Shown here: piece by piece, positions 63,925 to 64,000 of the stretch | How positions within the stretch are numbered: the first letter of the stretch is position 1 | How the letters are laid out: the number at the start of each line of letters is the position of its first letter | Origin: Ophiura sarsii | Lineage: Eukaryota > Echinodermata > Ophiuroidea > Amphilepidida > Ophiuridae | Length of the DNA stretch: 64,000 bases | NCBI GenBank assembly: GCA_035610835.1 | Contig: CM069457.1 | Span: forward strand, 39,349,319-39,413,318 | Direction of reading: 5' to 3' | Made by a program: the position numbers and the translations under genes | The notes under the pieces: model-generated | The model's input: only the letters and a program-made list of their open reading frames with translations | Told to the model about the DNA's origin: nothing | The model's database searches: none

Positions 63925-64000
63925 CTGTTGGGAAACGGGAGAGTATGTTATATATTATTTTTGAAATCAGGATCGGAAGCGTTCACAAAAAAATATAATA

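Larger units (their letters stand above)
57240..63930 (-). repeat. Segmental triplication carrying FN3-1, FN3-2 and FN3-3
   Basis: The three exons and their surrounding introns are copies. Shared intron blocks include the CCTACGAACGCCCG and CATGACATCTGAACGCGCATG segments just below each exon, and the series of GGCGGCCATTTTG-containing repeats at 58250-58710 and 62290-63000. Exon spacings are 2,784 and 3,569 bp; much of the difference comes from separate transposon insertions. Confidence 0.85.

Overview
This is AT-rich animal genomic DNA. It shows short exons with GT/AG splice sites, long introns, and introns packed with DNA transposons, MITE-like hairpins, a LINE remnant and minisatellites. 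There are no bacterial-type operons. The repeat types and the domain mix (kringle, fibronectin type III, antistasin-like) suggest a marine invertebrate, perhaps a deuterostome such as an echinoderm, hemichordate or lancelet. The sequence alone does not settle the phylum.

One gene dominates the window. It is read on the minus strand from beyond position 64000 down to below position 800, so both ends are missing. I resolve 41 exons, all with phase-1 introns on both sides, together about 11.2 kb of coding sequence (roughly 3,730 residues). In protein order (high to low coordinates) they are: nine FN3 exons (63924 to 44248); two six-cysteine antistasin-like exons with Thr/Pro-rich linkers (42036 to 40948); two FN3 exons (40068 to 38559); 27 kringle exons (38096 to 3211); and one FN3 exon with an acidic tail (1156 to 806). 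No signal peptide, transmembrane segment, protease domain or stop codon of the gene was found in the window.

The kringle array is the striking part. Nearly every kringle keeps the six cysteines, the acidic and aromatic residues of a lysine-binding pocket (PDNE, WCY, RW) and an N-glycosylation sequon (HNRT). This resembles apolipoprotein(a) but is in an invertebrate-type gene that also has FN3 and antistasin-like modules. Outer kringles (KR1, KR21-KR27) are diverged. Inner ones (KR4-KR16) are nearly identical, and their introns are duplicated with them. Two inner kringles show recombination breakpoints inside the exon. The first three FN3 exons lie in a second, independent tandem segmental duplication.

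The introns hold at least a dozen fold-back or terminal-inverted-repeat elements. Several have recognisable target duplications (TA, TTAA, or 15 bp for the LINE), and some have an empty counterpart in a duplicated intron. I found no convincing gene on the plus strand. Kringles are named KR1-KR27 and FN3 repeats FN3-1 to FN3-12 in protein order.
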